Source: Bacteroidales bacterium (GTDB taxonomy: Bacteria > Bacteroidota > Bacteroidia > Bacteroidales > PWNQ01). From it: a stretch of 52,700 nt of DNA. Where the stretch lies: assembly GCA_021738505.1 (NCBI GenBank), contig JAIPBW010000014.1, forward strand, positions 1 to 52,700, read 5' to 3'. The notes below the pieces were generated by a model. That model saw only the letters and a list, made by a program, of their open reading frames with translations, was not told the origin of the DNA and made no database searches. A program made the position numbers and the translations under genes. Position 1 is the stretch's first letter. The number at the start of each line of letters is the position of its first letter. Shown piece after piece: positions 44,115 through 52,700 of this stretch.

Positions 44115-45179
44115 TTAATCCTGAAATATCCGTGCAATTGTGGCTCCAACACCATAATCGGCGATTGGTGCATCATGAACTTCGATATAATCGTATTCAC
44201 CTAACGTCCTGCGGATTTCAGCCTTTAAGATACCGGCTCCAACCCCATGGATAATTATTAACCGCTGAATATTATTGATTAAAGCACTTTCCAAAATCCT
44301 CCTGAAATAATTCAATTGAGTATTCAATATCTCCATGGAGTTCATCCTTTGATAGTCATCTACCAGTTGTTCAATATGCAAATCTACTTTCGCTTCTCTT
44401 TCTCCTGTAATATGACGATCAATAACAGCAGTGCGGCTAACAACTTTTTCAGACTCCGGACGGGAAATTTCCGCTTTCTCTTCTGCTGACTCGCTATATA
44501 CTTCCGTTGCTTTTGGTAAAAGCCCTGGCCGGGAAAGCTGAAATGCAAAAAGTGGACTATTCCATCCCGGATATTCCTGAAAATTTTCTTCTTTATAAAA
44601 TCGCTTAGGTCTTATTCGAAAATGATCATTGGCAGGTGCCAGCGCCGGCTTATCCTCGTGCACATATAAAATCTGATACAAGCCGGAAGTCCATTGCTCT
44701 ATCTGTTCACGGTTAATGGTTTCAATATATTCCCTGTTATTAGCCGGCAAAAAACCGTGCTTTCTCAGGTTGTTATCTCCGGAATTGTAGGTATAAAGAG
44801 AAAAGTAGATTTTATACCCTGTATTATTTAAAATGTAAACATCCAGATTGCCAACCATAGGCGGTTTTGCTGCTTCAGTCTGAAACACCAGATAAATTCC
44901 TTGCTCCATCCCTCGCTGCGGTTGTAATGGCTGCGACCTTACTTGTTGTTCCGCGCGAGCTTTTACATCCTCATCAGCTTCTTCTACTTGATAATCTTCG
45001 GCAAAAACATCACTGCCTGCCCCCTGACTTTCAATCTTGATTACATTATTCCTTTCTGTGGGTATATCAAAACCATCTTCAATTGTAACATACACCATGT
45101 TGTTATCAACGATCTTAGACACGATACCGCCCCCTTCTTCATTTAAGAATTTGACCTTATCGCCTACTTTTAAGTTCAT
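44115..45179 (-). CDS. DUF2027 and Smr domain protein
   Basis: This 354-residue protein starts with a KOW/tudor-like segment (VGDKVKFLNEEGGGIVSKI), continues with the DUF2027 beta-rich part (about 85-210) and ends with an Smr domain (about 263-354; KVDLHIEQLVDDY and RLIIIHGVGAGILKAEIR). In MutS2 and relatives the Smr domain cleaves nucleic acid. The LDxR/HGxG motifs are present in altered form (VDLH, IHGVGAG). Its role is unknown. It lies 51 bases upstream of rnpB on the same strand and could be read into it. Confidence 0.88.
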   Translation of the reverse strand: MNLKVGDKVKFLNEEGGGIVSKIVDNNMVYVTIEDGFDIPTERNNVIKIESQGAGSDVFAEDYQVEEADEDVKARAEQQVRSQPLQPQRGMEQGIYLVFQTEAAKPPMVGNLDVYILNNTGYKIYFSLYTYNSGDNNLRKHGFLPANNREYIETINREQIEQWTSGLYQILYVHEDKPALAPANDHFRIRPKRFYKEENFQEYPGWNSPLFAFQLSRPGLLPKATEVYSESAEEKAEISRPESEKVVSRTAVIDRHITGEREAKVDLHIEQLVDDYQRMNSMEILNTQLNYFRRILESALINNIQRLIIIHGVGAGILKAEIRRTLGEYDYIEVHDAPIADYGVGATIARIFQD

Positions 45180-45407
45180 AATGGTTTTATTTTTAAAATT
45201 ATTCTATGATTTGCGCTTCGCGCGTCATTCCGCTATACTTTACACAAAGCCATTTACTTTAGGGCTTTTTGAGATGGTTACATTTGGCAACATCCAAAAA
45301 AAATGACAATTAATGACAACCAATCACATTGTTTACTCGCTCACGCTAACTATTGAGACAACCCCATTTAATCATTCTCCTTTTTGTTTAAGGAAAAAAT
45401 GCTGGTT

Positions 45408-46343
45408 TTAAAACATTTTCTTCCGTTTAAGAAAATACGGTAAAAGAATCTGATCAAAGCCCTGACTGATATCAGCCGGCACATATTCGATATTGTATTG
45501 GCCACATTTCAGAAGCAGTTCTTTATGAAATGTTCCTATCTTTTTCAGGTATTGCTCTTTAATCTCTCTTGGATTGAGTTTCAACTCCTGCCCGCTTTCC
45601 ATGTCGATAAATCGATAAGGTCTGTTATCGAATTCAAAATCCATTTCGGTTTTGTTATCCACGGTATGAAAAAGAATCACTTCATGTTTATTGTGTTTCA
45701 AATGTTGCAAAGCTGAAAATAGCTTATCCACATTTTCATAAGACTCAAACATATCGCTAAAGATAACAATCAGCGAACGCTTATGAATACGTTCAGCGAT
45801 ATTGTGCAACACAGTAGAAATGGCTGTTGCTCTTCGCTCACCTTGTTTGGGTTGTTGCAACTGTTTTTCCAGGTTTCCAAAAAGATATTGCTTATGAGCG
45901 GCCGTTGAACTTGTTTTCGTATGCAAATTAACTTTATCCGAAAACAGAGTTAATCCGGCAGCATCCCGTTGTCTGATCAACATTTGAGTAATAGCTGCTG
46001 CCGCATAAACGGAAAACACCATTTTATTCGGATTATCCGGTGTTGGATTTTGAATTACAGGATAATACATCGAGGAAGAAACATCCAGTAAAATATGACA
46101 TCGCAGATTAGTTTCCTCTTCATATTGCTTGACATATAACCGATCGGTACGCGCATAAAGCTTCCAGTCAATATTTTTTGTTGATTCACCCTGATTGTAT
46201 TGCCTGTGCTCCGCAAATTCCACAGAAAACCCATGAAACGGACTCTTATGCAAACCGGTAATAAAACCTTCTACAACCTGGCGCGCGATCAATTCAATAT
46301 TACTGAACTGCTTTAGCCTGTTTATGTTTAGTCGATCACTCAC
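45408..46343 (-). CDS. DUF58-domain protein
   Basis: This 311-residue protein carries the DUF58/von Willebrand A-like pattern HRQYNQGESTKNIDWKLYAR, followed by a MIDAS-like LLDVSSSMYYP. DUF58 proteins usually accompany MoxR AAA ATPases; no MoxR gene is in the window. The start is GTG at 46341-46343. It sits alone between trxA and the DUF2027-Smr gene. A 228-base spacer downstream (45180-45407) holds no recognised feature. Confidence 0.88.
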   Translation of the reverse strand: MSDRLNINRLKQFSNIELIARQVVEGFITGLHKSPFHGFSVEFAEHRQYNQGESTKNIDWKLYARTDRLYVKQYEEETNLRCHILLDVSSSMYYPVIQNPTPDNPNKMVFSVYAAAAITQMLIRQRDAAGLTLFSDKVNLHTKTSSTAAHKQYLFGNLEKQLQQPKQGERRATAISTVLHNIAERIHKRSLIVIFSDMFESYENVDKLFSALQHLKHNKHEVILFHTVDNKTEMDFEFDNRPYRFIDMESGQELKLNPREIKEQYLKKIGTFHKELLLKCGQYNIEYVPADISQGFDQILLPYFLKRKKMF

Positions 46344-46385
46344 TTAGATTCAAACGTTTTTAGTTCTTCAACGAATAACGGCACT

Positions 46386-46421
46386 GAAAAATTCTGCCAG
46401 GTGCAATGCACACTGGCAGAA
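46386..46421 (-). terminator. trxA terminator
   Basis: Arms TTCTGCCAG and CTGGCAGAA enclose a 12-base loop; read on the minus strand the stem is followed by TTTTT. It ends the trxA transcript. Confidence 0.75.
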
Positions 46422-46494
46422 ACTAGAATCACTGTTATTAGACATGATATCTTTTCCAAAAAATTGATTCCTCTAATTGGCCATCAAAAGGGCT

Positions 46495-46812
46495 TTACAA
46501 AAGTGCTTCTAATTTTCCCGTCAAGACTTGTTTAGGTACAGCACCAACTTGCTTGTCAACCACTTGCCCATCTTTCAGGAATAACACAGTCGGAATATTT
46601 CTTACACCAAATTTCCCGGTTGTTTCGGGATTTTCATCAACATTTAGTTTTGTAATAATTGCCTTGTCTTCGTACTCCTTATCCATGTCTTCCATAATCG
46701 GAGTAATCATACGGCAAGGGCCACACCATTCGGCCCATAAGTCAATAACAATTGGTTTATCAGTATTATTGACGATCTCATCAAAGTTGGAATCTGTTAA
46801 TTCTACTACCAT
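46495..46812 (-). CDS. trxA: Thioredoxin
   Basis: This 105-residue protein is a classic thioredoxin with WCGPC (Cys30, Cys33) and the cis-Pro loop NIPTVLF. It reduces protein disulfides in the cytoplasm. The frame extends to a TTG at 46839, which lies inside the promoter -7 box, so ATG 46812 is taken as the start and gives the usual length. Confidence 0.95.
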   Translation of the reverse strand: MVVELTDSNFDEIVNNTDKPIVIDLWAEWCGPCRMITPIMEDMDKEYEDKAIITKLNVDENPETTGKFGVRNIPTVLFLKDGQVVDKQVGAVPKQVLTGKLEALL

Positions 46813-46836
46813 TTTTTTATCATTTTGATTTGTACA

Positions 46837-46869
46837 CAAATATACAATTTTCCCGGAGAAACATCCAAA
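46837..46869 (-). promoter_or_regulatory. trxA promoter
   Basis: On the minus strand TTTG (plus CAAA 46866-46869), 21 bases, then TATATTTG (plus 46837-46844). Both boxes match the Bacteroidetes consensus exactly at correct spacing. It lies at the dnaE 3' end. Confidence 0.75.
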
Positions 46870-46870
46870 A

Positions 46871-49800
46871 TCATTGATTGATTCTAAAGGATATAAACGG
46901 ATAATCCTGCTGAATTGTTTTCACAAATTTTTCCGGATGCACTTTTTTTGAACGAGAGCTCATCTTTAATATTTTCTCCTGGTTTCCGGGTTCACTGTTT
47001 TGATCCGTAAACTGGATATAAAAATTCAGGTCTGCTTTGCCCGGATATGTCTCAGTAAGGTGACTCATATTCGATGTAAAATTTTGATCAATTTTATTTA
47101 AAGGCAGATACAGGCTAACTCCTTTCACCATATTTTCCATCACTTCCGAAAGCAAGTTAATTTTTTGCACTTTTACTTCCAGTTGATTCTCGTCAAAATA
47201 GCGTCCCTGCACTTTTGCCCAGACCATAAGATACTGTCCGGCTTCCAGGAAGTGCTTATTTCGAAGATAATCTTCAGAAAACAACATCAATTTAATCGAC
47301 CCGGTATAATCTTCCAGAGTCATAATACCAAATTCTTTTCCCTTTTTTGTGGTTCTTTTTGCTGTTTCCGTGACCATTCCGGCAAAGATCACCTCTCTGT
47401 TTTTATAATTCTGCAAATTATTATTTAGATAATCAATCGTAACATTGGTCAGATTATCCATTTCAAGCTTAAATTCATCCAATGGATGTCCTGAGATATA
47501 AAACCCGATTAATTCCTTTTCTGCCTGTAGTTGTTCTATTTGGGACATTTGTTCACATTCGGGCAACTCAGGATCGGCAACTTCTATATCATCGACACCT
47601 CCAAAGAGTGATTGCTGGGTAGTTTGCAAGGAGCGTTGATAGGATTGCCCATGTTTGACCAATTTATCCATAAAGGTTGAATCTTCCGGATGTTCTTTAT
47701 ATAAGTACTGTGCTCTGTGTGTTCCCTCAAAATTATCAAATGCTCCTGCTGTTGCCAGCGATTCCAGCGATTTCCGGTTTACCGATTGCAGGTTAACCCG
47801 TTTTACCAGGTCCAAAATATCTTTAAAGGCTCCGTTATTTGTTCTTTCTTCAATGATGGCTTCTACGGCTGCTTCTCCAACACCTTTAATGGCAACCATT
47901 CCGAAGCGGATTTCTCCTTTATCATTAACGGTAAAATTATCCAGAGATTCATTGATATCCGGCCCTAAAACCGGAATATCCATATGTTGACATTCTTCGA
48001 TAAAAAACGTAACTTTTTTAATATCGTTGATATTGTGTGTCAACACAGCGGCCATAAATTCTGCCGGGTAATGAGCTTTCAGATAGCCTGTCTGATAGGC
48101 AATAAAAGAGTATGCTGCAGCATGCGAACGATTGAAACCATAGTTAGCAAATTCCTGCATAACGCCAAAAACCTCAGTAGCTTTCTTTTCCGGAATATTT
48201 TTTTCCTGAGCTCCTTTAATGAAGTCTTTCTTCATGCGCTCCATGATCTCCATCTTCTTTTTCCCCATGGCACGCCTCAGCAAGTCGGCGCTTCCCAGTG
48301 TAAAGCCTCCCATAATCTGAGCCGTTTGCATAATTTGCTCCTGATAAACCATAATACCATAAGTAGGTTTTAATATCTCTTTCAGCATTTCATGGGGGTA
48401 AGAAACCTCTTCTTTCCCCTGCTTACGGGCAATGAAAGTAGGAATATAATCCATCGGCCCCGGACGATACAATGCATTCATGGCAATAATATCCTCTATG
48501 CTTGAAGGCTGGAGCTTCTTTAAGTATTCCCGCATGCCGGCAGATTCAAACTGGAATGTTCCGATGGTCTTCCCTTCCTGAAACAATTGAAATGTTTTTT
48601 CGTCCTCCAGAGAAACATTCTCAATGTCAATCTCTTTACCATACCGTATTTTAATATTCTCCAGTGAATCTTTAATGATGGATAGGGTTTTCAGTCCTAA
48701 AAAGTCCATTTTGAGCATACCCACAGATTCAACAAAATTCCCGTCGTACTGTGTTACAGGCATATTGGAGTCTTTAGCCGTAGCCAGCGGAATATGTTCC
48801 ATCAAATCTTCCGGCCCGATAATAACGCCACAGGCATGAGTTCCCGTTTGACGTACTGATCCCTCCAGGATACTTCCAAACTTCAGGGTATCTGCCTGCA
48901 ATCCTCCTTCATTATTCCGGATCGTTTTCAATTCGGTTATTTTAGCAACCGATTCTTTTAATGAGACCTTAGGACCTTCAGGCACCAGTTTAGCCAACTT
49001 ATCTGCTTCCGGCAATGGTAACTTAAGCACCCGCGCCACATCTCTGATGGACGAACGAGCTGCCATGGATCCAAAGGTGACGATCTGAGCTACCTTTTCA
49101 GCTCCATATTTTTCAATCACGTAGTCCATAACCTTTTCCCGTCCTTCGTCGTCAAAATCCACATCAACATCAGGCATATTCACACGTTCCGGATTCAAAA
49201 ACCGCTCAAACAGCAAATTGTATCTTATGGGATCGATATTGGTAATTCCAACACAAAAAGCCACAGCCGAACCAGCAGCAGATCCACGGCCGGGGCCTAC
49301 AATGACATCCATTTCACGTGCCTTGTTGATAAAGTCCTGAACAATCAAAAAATATCCGGGGAACCCCATATCTTTGATGATACCTAATTCATGATCCAGG
49401 CGTTCACGGATTGTATCGGTGATTTCACCATACCGTTTCTCAGCTCCCACATACGTAAGGTGACGCAGATATTCGTTTTCATCGTTGAACCCTTCAGGTA
49501 ACGGAAACACCGGCAATATAACATCGCGTTCCAGCTCATATTCTTCTACTTTTTCAGCAACTTCCATTGTGGTTTCCAACGCTTGCGGGATATCGGAAAA
49601 CAAACCGGCCATTTCATCAGGACTTTTCAGATATTCCTGTCCGGTATAATGCATATCCATATCTTCACCTAACTCTTTACCTGTGTTCAAATGAATTAGA
49701 ATATTATGTGCTTCAAAATCTTCTTTCTTAATAAAATGGACATCGTTGGAGCACAATACTTTTACATCCTCTTCTCTGGCTAAAGCAAGAATTTCCTGGT

Positions 49801-50356
49801 TTACAGTTTCCTGATCTTCTTGTCCGTGGCGCTGCAGCTCCAGATAAAAATCCTCACCAAAAATATCTTTATATTCTTTTATAACTTCTCTGCCCTTTTC
49901 TTTGCCGCTATTCATAATAGCCTTGGGAACTTCGCCTCCCAAACATGCGGATGATGCAATGATTCCTTCGCTATACTGTCGTAACAGATCTTTATCTACA
50001 CGTGGTTTGTAATAGAATCCTTCTAAAAATCCTTTTGATACAATTTTCGAAAGATTATGATATCCTGTTTTATTTTTGGCTAACAACACAAGATGAAAAC
50101 CGGCTCTGTCGACTCTCTCCTTCTTTTCAAACCGGGTGCGGGCTGCCACATATACCTCGCATCCAATTATGGGTTTGATATTATGCTTTTTAGCAGCATT
50201 GAAGAAATGCATCACTCCATACATATTCCCATGATCAGTAATCGCTACTGATTTCATACCCGATTCAGCTACCTGTTTCATTAAAAGGTCGATATTGGAA
50301 GCACCATCAAGAATCGAATATTGCGTATGTAAGTGAAGATGAGTATATTCAGCCAT
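46871..50356 (-). CDS. dnaE: DNA polymerase III subunit alpha
   Basis: This 1161-residue replicative polymerase has the N-terminal PHP domain (HLHTQYSILDGA and ITDHGNMYG), the palm with VGPGRGSAAGSAV and the catalytic PDVDVDFD, the fingers region (YQEQIMQTAQ and ADLLRRAMGKKK), a helix-hairpin-helix, and an OB-fold near residues 985-1070. It is of the DnaE1 type and of usual length, acting in the replisome with the beta clamp. A 244-base spacer with no -7 box of exact consensus precedes it. Confidence 0.97.
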   Translation of the reverse strand: MAEYTHLHLHTQYSILDGASNIDLLMKQVAESGMKSVAITDHGNMYGVMHFFNAAKKHNIKPIIGCEVYVAARTRFEKKERVDRAGFHLVLLAKNKTGYHNLSKIVSKGFLEGFYYKPRVDKDLLRQYSEGIIASSACLGGEVPKAIMNSGKEKGREVIKEYKDIFGEDFYLELQRHGQEDQETVNQEILALAREEDVKVLCSNDVHFIKKEDFEAHNILIHLNTGKELGEDMDMHYTGQEYLKSPDEMAGLFSDIPQALETTMEVAEKVEEYELERDVILPVFPLPEGFNDENEYLRHLTYVGAEKRYGEITDTIRERLDHELGIIKDMGFPGYFLIVQDFINKAREMDVIVGPGRGSAAGSAVAFCVGITNIDPIRYNLLFERFLNPERVNMPDVDVDFDDEGREKVMDYVIEKYGAEKVAQIVTFGSMAARSSIRDVARVLKLPLPEADKLAKLVPEGPKVSLKESVAKITELKTIRNNEGGLQADTLKFGSILEGSVRQTGTHACGVIIGPEDLMEHIPLATAKDSNMPVTQYDGNFVESVGMLKMDFLGLKTLSIIKDSLENIKIRYGKEIDIENVSLEDEKTFQLFQEGKTIGTFQFESAGMREYLKKLQPSSIEDIIAMNALYRPGPMDYIPTFIARKQGKEEVSYPHEMLKEILKPTYGIMVYQEQIMQTAQIMGGFTLGSADLLRRAMGKKKMEIMERMKKDFIKGAQEKNIPEKKATEVFGVMQEFANYGFNRSHAAAYSFIAYQTGYLKAHYPAEFMAAVLTHNINDIKKVTFFIEECQHMDIPVLGPDINESLDNFTVNDKGEIRFGMVAIKGVGEAAVEAIIEERTNNGAFKDILDLVKRVNLQSVNRKSLESLATAGAFDNFEGTHRAQYLYKEHPEDSTFMDKLVKHGQSYQRSLQTTQQSLFGGVDDIEVADPELPECEQMSQIEQLQAEKELIGFYISGHPLDEFKLEMDNLTNVTIDYLNNNLQNYKNREVIFAGMVTETAKRTTKKGKEFGIMTLEDYTGSIKLMLFSEDYLRNKHFLEAGQYLMVWAKVQGRYFDENQLEVKVQKINLLSEVMENMVKGVSLYLPLNKIDQNFTSNMSHLTETYPGKADLNFYIQFTDQNSEPGNQEKILKMSSRSKKVHPEKFVKTIQQDYPFISFRINQ

Positions 50357-50460
50357 AAGATTTCCCTTGTTTATGTTTATGTAAAAATATCAAATTATTA
50401 AAAGACAATAAGGGGATGTTGAAAAATAATCTCCAACTTATATTCTTCATGCATTAAATT

Positions 50461-50494
50461 AACCTGCATTATTCATAAAAATAAATAATGCAGG
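50461..50494. terminator. Hairpin after the second Omp28-like gene
   Basis: A perfect 11-base inverted repeat (CCTGCATTATT with AATAATGCAGG) lies between dnaE and the lipoprotein gene. The T-tail is weak, so it may be a terminator for the lipoprotein gene or a leader structure. Confidence 0.5.
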
Positions 50495-50600
50495 CTACAT
50501 ATTAATCATTGCATCAACTTAGATAAACAGCTAAATTTTAACGCATTAGCACACCTGCTAACAACAAATTTATTTTAAGCTAAAATTTTCATAAATAAAA

Positions 50601-51371
50601 TCAGCGAATTGAATTCACATAGCTGTATTTGATATTTGCATCCGGATCATATCTCCAGAAAACAGCGACCGGATAAACATCATTCCAGGAAGCCTCAAGA
50701 TTAACGGTAAAAGAATTTGACACTGTTTTGTTCTCAGAAGGATCAGAGGCAATCAACTTCCCCATCGTTTCGGTCGCTTCAGCTCTGAGCACAAAATCAT
50801 GGTTATACTCTTCGCCTCCACCGGCCTGATCATAACCCTGAGGCGCCATATCAGAGCCATCTATACCATTTTCCAAAACAAAAACACTTAAATAATATTC
50901 TCCATTAGCACTTTCAAAGAATTTAGTTTTCGTTTCAATTTCCATACTACTGCCTTTCATTGCATGCTTTATATCAACACCAGCAATTGCATCGCCCTGG
51001 TTCAGTAGATTTGTCATTGCATCAACATCATCGGTAGGGATCTTATTATCTCCGACATAAAAGGCAGGAATTCCCCCACCTGTAGGTCGGTCTTCAGAGA
51101 ACGCCCAATAAGAACTATTCGGAATTCTCATTGAATCAGGTTGATTAACATGCAGTGCAACCATAGCGCCTTGTGGCGCTTCTTCTGAGAATTGTTTCAA
51201 TAGCGGACCTCCTGTACTGCCACATATACTGCAGGTTATACTGGTCCATTCCAGACAAAATCCTTTTTGGTCAGATGTTGGGGATAATTTTTTCTCTGAG
51301 TTTTCTTCTTCCTTATCACAGGAAACAAACAAATACAAAACGGCAACAAGTAATGCAACTAATTTTTTCAT
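50601..51371 (-). CDS. Omp28-like lipoprotein with CxxC motif (second copy)
   Basis: This 256-residue protein has a lipobox FVSC (Cys18), an acidic/Lys linker and a thioredoxin-like start EWTSITCSICG (Cys47, Cys50), with a further Cys39. The layout matches the 262-residue protein at 1422-2210, with the same GIPAFYVGD-type and GEYYLSVFVLENGI-type segments (the latter equivalent to TYNLAIYVAEDGI). It should be a surface or periplasmic lipoprotein. The sequences are clearly related but only moderately similar, so these are old paralogues. Confidence 0.72.
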   Translation of the reverse strand: MKKLVALLVAVLYLFVSCDKEEENSEKKLSPTSDQKGFCLEWTSITCSICGSTGGPLLKQFSEEAPQGAMVALHVNQPDSMRIPNSSYWAFSEDRPTGGGIPAFYVGDNKIPTDDVDAMTNLLNQGDAIAGVDIKHAMKGSSMEIETKTKFFESANGEYYLSVFVLENGIDGSDMAPQGYDQAGGGEEYNHDFVLRAEATETMGKLIASDPSENKTVSNSFTVNLEASWNDVYPVAVFWRYDPDANIKYSYVNSIR

Positions 51372-51750
51372 CTGTCTAAATTTTATTAAAAAGTTACGAT
51401 GTTTATTATCCCGTCATATTTTCGGGGGGAACTCGTTTCATCAAACTTTCTCTTATTTCTAAATTTTTATTTGATTAGGAGATACATATTTGCAAATAAA
51501 GGTTGCCTGGGTGCTATACTTAAACATTAACTACTGATTACCTAAAACTTATATCTATTTTGTGTATTCACGTATGCTTTCTTGCTTTATTATACTGGTA
51601 TAAATGACCTTACGGTGTAGCTTTCAGTGAAGCTTACCAAATCTGAAACAAAAAGGAAGAGCCTGGATACAAAGATTGACATAAAAACGTAAAAAAACCT
51701 GCAAACACATTGCTTGCAGGTTCATGAAACACACTAAAACCAATTATAGA
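51372..51750. other. Intergenic region
   Basis: This 379-base AT-rich region has the terminator at 51690-51724 and a weak inverted repeat around 51617-51636 (TAGCTT and AAGCTTA). No ORF and no exact -7 box for the lipoprotein gene were seen. Confidence 0.5.
51690..51724 (-). terminator. Terminator of DUF4168 gene
   Basis: Arms AACCTGCAA and TTGCAGGTT with a nine-base loop, followed by a T-run on the minus strand. Confidence 0.8.
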
Positions 51751-52218
51751 TTATTTTTGAATAGCTTGTAACCGTTTCTGTAATTCTTTATCTTGTCTTA
51801 GCTTTTGTCTGATCTGCATATACTTTTGCTGTTGCATATTATGCTTTTTCAGAATATCCATAGCTTTCTGCTGATGTTGTTTGTTGTATTCCTGAAGTTT
51901 TTGAGAGATCTTTTTAAACTTGGCTTCTTCCTCCGCAGTCATCTCAATGTCCTGACCGGATTGCTTAGCACGGGAAATTTCACTGAATCGAGCGACTTCC
52001 ATTCCATGGTCCTTCACAATTTTTTTCTGGTCGGCCTGACCGCCCTTTTGCATTTCCTCCAGATCTTTAGATACTTTTGCATACTTTTTCAGGTCAGCAT
52101 CTGTAATTTCTCCACCTTGTTGCTGTTGCTGTGGTGTAACAGTTTGTGCACTTAAGCTCATAGTAAATACAGCAAGTAATAGCACTGTAAAAACTGAGGT
52201 CATTTTTTTAATACTCAT
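51751..52218 (-). CDS. DUF4168-like secreted helical protein
   Basis: This 155-residue protein has a signal peptide ending SLSAQ, then a Gln-rich spacer (PQQQQQGG) and an all-helical, highly charged body. ITDADLKKYAKVSKDLEEM near the start and a related FKKISQKLQEY repeat later match the DUF4168 pattern of two similar helical units. Its role is unknown; a periplasmic or surface helical protein is likely. It ends before a strong terminator. Confidence 0.75.
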   Translation of the reverse strand: MSIKKMTSVFTVLLLAVFTMSLSAQTVTPQQQQQGGEITDADLKKYAKVSKDLEEMQKGGQADQKKIVKDHGMEVARFSEISRAKQSGQDIEMTAEEEAKFKKISQKLQEYNKQHQQKAMDILKKHNMQQQKYMQIRQKLRQDKELQKRLQAIQK

Positions 52219-52700
52219 AATAATTCCTTTTTTTTTCGTTTGTTTGATTACAAATAAAAAAGGAAATTTTTGTGTAACAATGAATTTCCTTACACCAAAT
52301 ATTTAAAAAATGTTAAATGATATTTGCCATAACGTCAGATTTCCGCGATATGTCTGTCATTTACGACAAGTAGAAACAAGACATGCCCTGTTTTCAATCA
52401 GTTTTTTCCTGGCTTCACAATGAACCTTTGATTTTCAAAGTTAAAATACACTATGAATGACATCCTCTGAGAATAAACCATTATTTTTTCCTTCACAAAC
52501 ACATAGCATTAGCCTGTAAGATAGTTTTGTTCTTTTCCGATTTCAATGTTATAAGATCAATTTTTGAGCCCACTCCGAAAAGTCCAGCAAGCAAATTTAT
52601 AGTATGACTGTTGATAAATTTGTTGATAAAATTAGCATATATTAGATTGTTATATAGGTAATTATAAGTTATTTTTTATTATTTTGCACCATAAAACCAA
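52219..52700. other. Intergenic region at right edge
   Basis: These 482 AT-rich bases contain no credible ORF. Near the end TTATTTTG at 52678-52685 resembles a plus-strand -7 box with one mismatch, which may serve a gene beyond the window. Confidence 0.35.

Noticed and set aside
45279-45286. Plus-strand TACATTTG box between the DUF2027-Smr and DUF58 genes
   Set aside because: It matches the -7 consensus, but nothing on the plus strand follows it, and such a short motif occurs by chance in AT-rich DNA.
45498-45716. Plus-strand 72-codon frame opposite the DUF58 gene
   Set aside because: Antisense shadow with no start signal.

Overview
The window looks like a chromosomal segment of a low-GC Bacteroidota, probably a free-living relative of the Bacteroidales or Marinilabiliales. 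Several signs agree: type IX secretion (T9SS) C-terminal sorting domains of both type A and type B, an OmpA/WD40/TPR protein resembling PorE, Omp28-like lipoproteins, lineage-typical families (DUF6132, DUF3822, DUF2027-Smr, a dihydroorotate dehydrogenase-like protein), and repeated promoter -7 boxes of the Bacteroidetes form TAnnTTTG. I see no phage, transposon, tRNA, CRISPR array or integrated island. This is mostly core genome with secreted-protein genes interspersed.

Layout. 1-9.6 kb: an unidentified minus-strand gene cut by the left edge, a DHOD-like oxidoreductase, an Omp28-like lipoprotein, mutS2, a small DUF6132 membrane protein, a possible short RNA or attenuator, an acyl-CoA carboxyltransferase with its biotin carrier protein, a YifB/ComM ATPase and a NifU-C-domain protein. 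9.9-17.6 kb: a large T9SS type B cargo protein, a cold-shock protein, a PorE-like OmpA protein paired with a TPR protein, and an e(P4)-type acid phosphatase. 17.7-26.9 kb: sppA, folK plus a deoxynucleoside kinase, two tandem paralogous T9SS type B proteins with a small secreted unknown, and a YjjG-like HAD nucleotidase.

27-33.6 kb: a minus-strand series rsfS-ftsH-DUF2007-cdsA-psd (ribosome silencing, membrane proteolysis, phospholipid synthesis), divergent birA, then pyrE back-to-back with a NUDIX hydrolase. 33.6-38.2 kb: a TlpA-like protein, coaD, a GNAT acetyltransferase, rsmD, DUF3822 and a single-pass membrane protein, with overlapping or nearly touching genes at the upstream end. 38.3-43.7 kb: a porin-like outer-membrane protein, a T9SS-exported subtilase and a T9SS type A protein. 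43.7-52.2 kb: the RNase P RNA gene, a DUF2027-Smr protein, a DUF58 protein, thioredoxin, dnaE, a second Omp28-like lipoprotein and a DUF4168 protein.

The most distinctive observations are a jelly-roll-like domain apparently inserted inside Ig-like modules of three different T9SS cargo proteins, the tandem duplication of two of these, a promoter-terminator pair with no ORF upstream of the carboxyltransferase gene, and an RNase P RNA gene whose 3' end abuts and whose T-rich tail lies in the end of a convergent CDS. I found no clear new multi-gene system. All family assignments are by reading and recall, without database searches.
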